Positions 62,492 to 64,000 of a stretch of DNA of 64,000 nucleotides are shown in pieces (positions within the stretch are counted from its first letter, which is position 1; every line of letters begins with the position of its first letter). The notes under the pieces are model-generated. The model did not search any database and was not told where the DNA came from. It saw only the letters and a program-made list of their open reading frames with translations. The position numbers and the translations under genes were made by a program. Origin of the DNA: Lachnospiraceae bacterium (GTDB taxonomy: Bacteria; Bacillota; Clostridia; Lachnospirales; Lachnospiraceae); assembly GCA_017962105.1 (NCBI GenBank), contig JAGCVY010000083.1, positions 1-64,000 on the forward strand. The letters run 5' to 3'.

Positions 62492-63469
62492 TTATTGTCT
62501 GGAGTAATCTTCGTCCGCTTCGTCGTCATCGTCTTCGTCAGCGTCGTCAGCGTACTCCGCCTCATCGTCGTCATCGGACTCCGCATATTCCGCCTCATCG
62601 TCTGCGCCTTCCGACTCATCGTATCCTTCCTCATCCTCCGACGGAACGTAGCCGTCGTCCTCTGCGGAATCCGTATCCTCGTCCTCATCGGAAACCGTCT
62701 CGTACTCCGAGGTTGCGGAAACCGTAGGCGTCACGGCTGTCTCGGCGGGAACGCCGGACTTCCTGCGCGGCTTTTCCTCTTCCTCCTCGCTCTCTTCCTC
62801 GTCACGCAGCGAGGTTCTCGGCTGTGCGATGGGGATCAGGCGCTCACAATGGCTGGCAACCCTGCGGGAGTGCGTGAGCACGATGATCGTAAAGCCGCTG
62901 CTGCGGAGAATCTCCACGATCTCCATAAACCGGTCAACATCTGCGGACTGCAGGTTTCCGGTGGGCTCATCCAGGATCAGATATTTCGGGTTGGTCATGA
63001 TCGCCCGCGCAAGGCAGACCTTCTGGATCTCAAAGTCTTCCAGATCGGCGGGGTAGTATTTGCCGAAGCCCTTCAGGCCGACGGCGCGGAGAACTTCCTT
63101 GGCGCGGCGCATTTTCCGCTTGGAAGTCATAAACTTGTGGCCCATCGGCACGAGAAGGTTCTCGTAAACCGTCATATCGGGGATCAACAGCGCGTCTCTG
63201 GGAACCACGCCCACGCGCTTCGAACGGATCATCGCCATCTGGAACGGATTCCAGTAGTAAATCTTGCGGCCGTCGATGGTGATGGTGCCGCTGTCCGGAC
63301 GGAGCATACCGCTGAGCATGCTCATGAGGGTGCTCTTGCCGCTGCCCTTCTTGCCGACAATCGCAACCATCTCGTTGTCCTGGACCTTCATCGTAAAATT
63401 CCGTACGACTCTGCGGCGAGCGCCGCCGATGCCGAACGCTTTGTTGAGTTTTTTCACCTCAAATGCCAT
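62492..63469 (-). CDS. ABC-type ATPase with degenerate signature and acidic C-terminal tail
   Basis: 325 residues. About 215 residues of MacB/LolD-like ATPase: Walker A IVGKKGSGKSTLMSMLSGML, Q-loop replaced by VGVVPRDALLIPDMTVYENL, Walker B YLILDEPTGNLQSADVD, H-loop VLTHSRR. The signature LSGGQ is replaced by LEDFEIQKVCLARA, so ATP hydrolysis across a normal dimer interface is doubtful. The last 100 residues are mostly Asp, Glu and Ser with Tyr (DDEAEYAESDDDDEAEYADD). The ATG follows the upstream membrane protein gene by 30 bases, so the two probably act together. Confidence 0.82.
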   Translation of the reverse strand: MAFEVKKLNKAFGIGGARRRVVRNFTMKVQDNEMVAIVGKKGSGKSTLMSMLSGMLRPDSGTITIDGRKIYYWNPFQMAMIRSKRVGVVPRDALLIPDMTVYENLLVPMGHKFMTSKRKMRRAKEVLRAVGLKGFGKYYPADLEDFEIQKVCLARAIMTNPKYLILDEPTGNLQSADVDRFMEIVEILRSSGFTIIVLTHSRRVASHCERLIPIAQPRTSLRDEEESEEEEEKPRRKSGVPAETAVTPTVSATSEYETVSDEDEDTDSAEDDGYVPSEDEEGYDESEGADDEAEYAESDDDDEAEYADDADEDDDDEADEDYSRQ

Positions 63470-63499
63470 AATCGGTATCCTCCTAAGCCCTCACACGCA

Positions 63500-64000
63500 T
63501 TATCTCCTTCGGAAAATCTTTCCGAAATCCTTGGCGATCACCAACCCTGCAACGACAACGAACGGGATGGCAATGATGCGGAGATTCTTCGAAATGATCG
63601 GCTGGACCGCAACCTCACGGAGTCCGAGGAGCTTGCAGACCGCCCACGACAGGCCGAAAGCAAGACCGCAGGCGAACACGAAGAGAACCAGGAGTTCCGC
63701 CAGGAACAGGAGGATGATCTCAAACTTCGTGTCACCGGTCAGCACCAGAGTCGTATAGTAATCCGAGCCCTTCAGGAACTTGTAAACCAGATACAGGAGA
63801 AGAAGACCGACGCATACGATGTAACCGATAGTATCGTACTTCTTCATCTTGCCGGGGATATCGCGGATCTTATCGCGGTAAATAACGCTGCCCGGCTTGT
63901 CCGCCTCGCGGATCACGTAGGACGACGTGCGCTCCAGATCGGGATTGTCCTTCTGATAGTTCTCCCAGGAGCTTTCCAGGATCGACTGAAACTTCTGCTG
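63500..64000 (-). CDS. Membrane protein partner of the ABC ATPase (5' end outside the window)
   Basis: At least 166 codons, continuing past the window edge without a start. The visible part begins QQKFQSILESSWENYQKDN, then three transmembrane helices (near YIVCVGLLLLYLVYKFL, IILLFLAELLVLFVFACGLA and IIAIPFVVVAGLVIA) and a basic end KDFGKIFRRR. A GTG within it is an internal valine, not a start. No family recognised. Adjacent to, and transcribed with, the ABC-type ATPase. Confidence 0.75.
   Translation of the reverse strand, partial: QQKFQSILESSWENYQKDNPDLERTSSYVIREADKPGSVIYRDKIRDIPGKMKKYDTIGYIVCVGLLLLYLVYKFLKGSDYYTTLVLTGDTKFEIILLFLAELLVLFVFACGLAFGLSWAVCKLLGLREVAVQPIISKNLRIIAIPFVVVAGLVIAKDFGKIFRRR

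Overview
The window reads as chromosomal core DNA of a Gram-positive, GC-rich member of the Clostridia, most likely Lachnospiraceae. The grounds are Shine-Dalgarno sites of the AGGAGG type before almost every gene, sigma-A promoters with 17-base spacers, a long Bacillus/Clostridia-type SRP RNA, and the gene orders dnaX-ybaB-recR, pth-mfd-prsA and hup-rqcP-divIC-tilS-hpt-ftsH. I see no prophage, transposase, CRISPR array, rRNA or tRNA. Both ends are ordinary chromosome; the last gene (63500-64000) is cut by the window edge.

Layout. 0.1-5.9 kb (minus): dnaX, ybaB, recR, a DUF5711 protein, cvpA and a KDPG aldolase fused to a glyoxalase-like domain. 5.9-8.7 kb: a small conserved protein and two tandem rhomboid proteases, ending at a roughly 290-bp giant inverted repeat. 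9.1-15.9 kb: a membrane protein convergent with cysK, then plus-strand MATE, LTA-synthase-like, membrane and PAP2 genes. 16-25.6 kb (minus): a methionine block (metF, a separate MetH reactivation protein, a MetH lacking that domain) followed by pth, mfd and a PrsA-like lipoprotein. 25.6-28.7 kb: an AAA-ATPase/DUF4143 gene with two zinc-ribbon paralogues, transcribed from a promoter preceded by a four-unit 33-bp repeat array. 28.7-38.7 kb: a LysR gene and an eight-gene collinear cluster (glutathionyl-hydroquinone-reductase-like protein, amino-acid ABC transporter, tandem GNAT, M20 hydrolase, two PLP sulfur enzymes). 38.8-41.3 kb: sigma factor, membrane partner and PASTA protein. 41.5-42.2 kb: a decayed cstA. 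42.3-47.9 kb: mnmA, metK, murA, an acidic TPR protein and the SRP RNA. 48.1-53.7 kb: FeoB-associated mini-protein, ftsH, hpt, tilS, divIC, rqcP, hup. 53.8-64 kb: two small membrane proteins, an orphan metal-type ABC ATPase, araD, a D,D-carboxypeptidase, an FAD protein, malQ and an unusual ABC ATPase with a membrane partner.

The most interesting signals are not large ORFs. (1) In front of the sulfur cluster is a 35-codon, Met/Cys-rich leader peptide with a strong ribosome binding site. An intrinsic terminator follows it, and a 12-nt segment inside the leader ORF is perfectly complementary to the terminator's 5' arm. This has the form of a ribosome-mediated attenuator, and it sits downstream of a LysR-type box. 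(2) A four-unit array of exactly 33 bp lies just upstream of the AAA/DUF4143 promoter. (3) The octamer GGAAAATG occurs about 46 times on both strands, in several reading frames and between genes, where one or two would be expected. (4) A roughly 290-bp imperfect palindrome separates two divergent genes. All coordinates and counts were obtained by reading the sequence by eye; no alignment, folding or database search was run.
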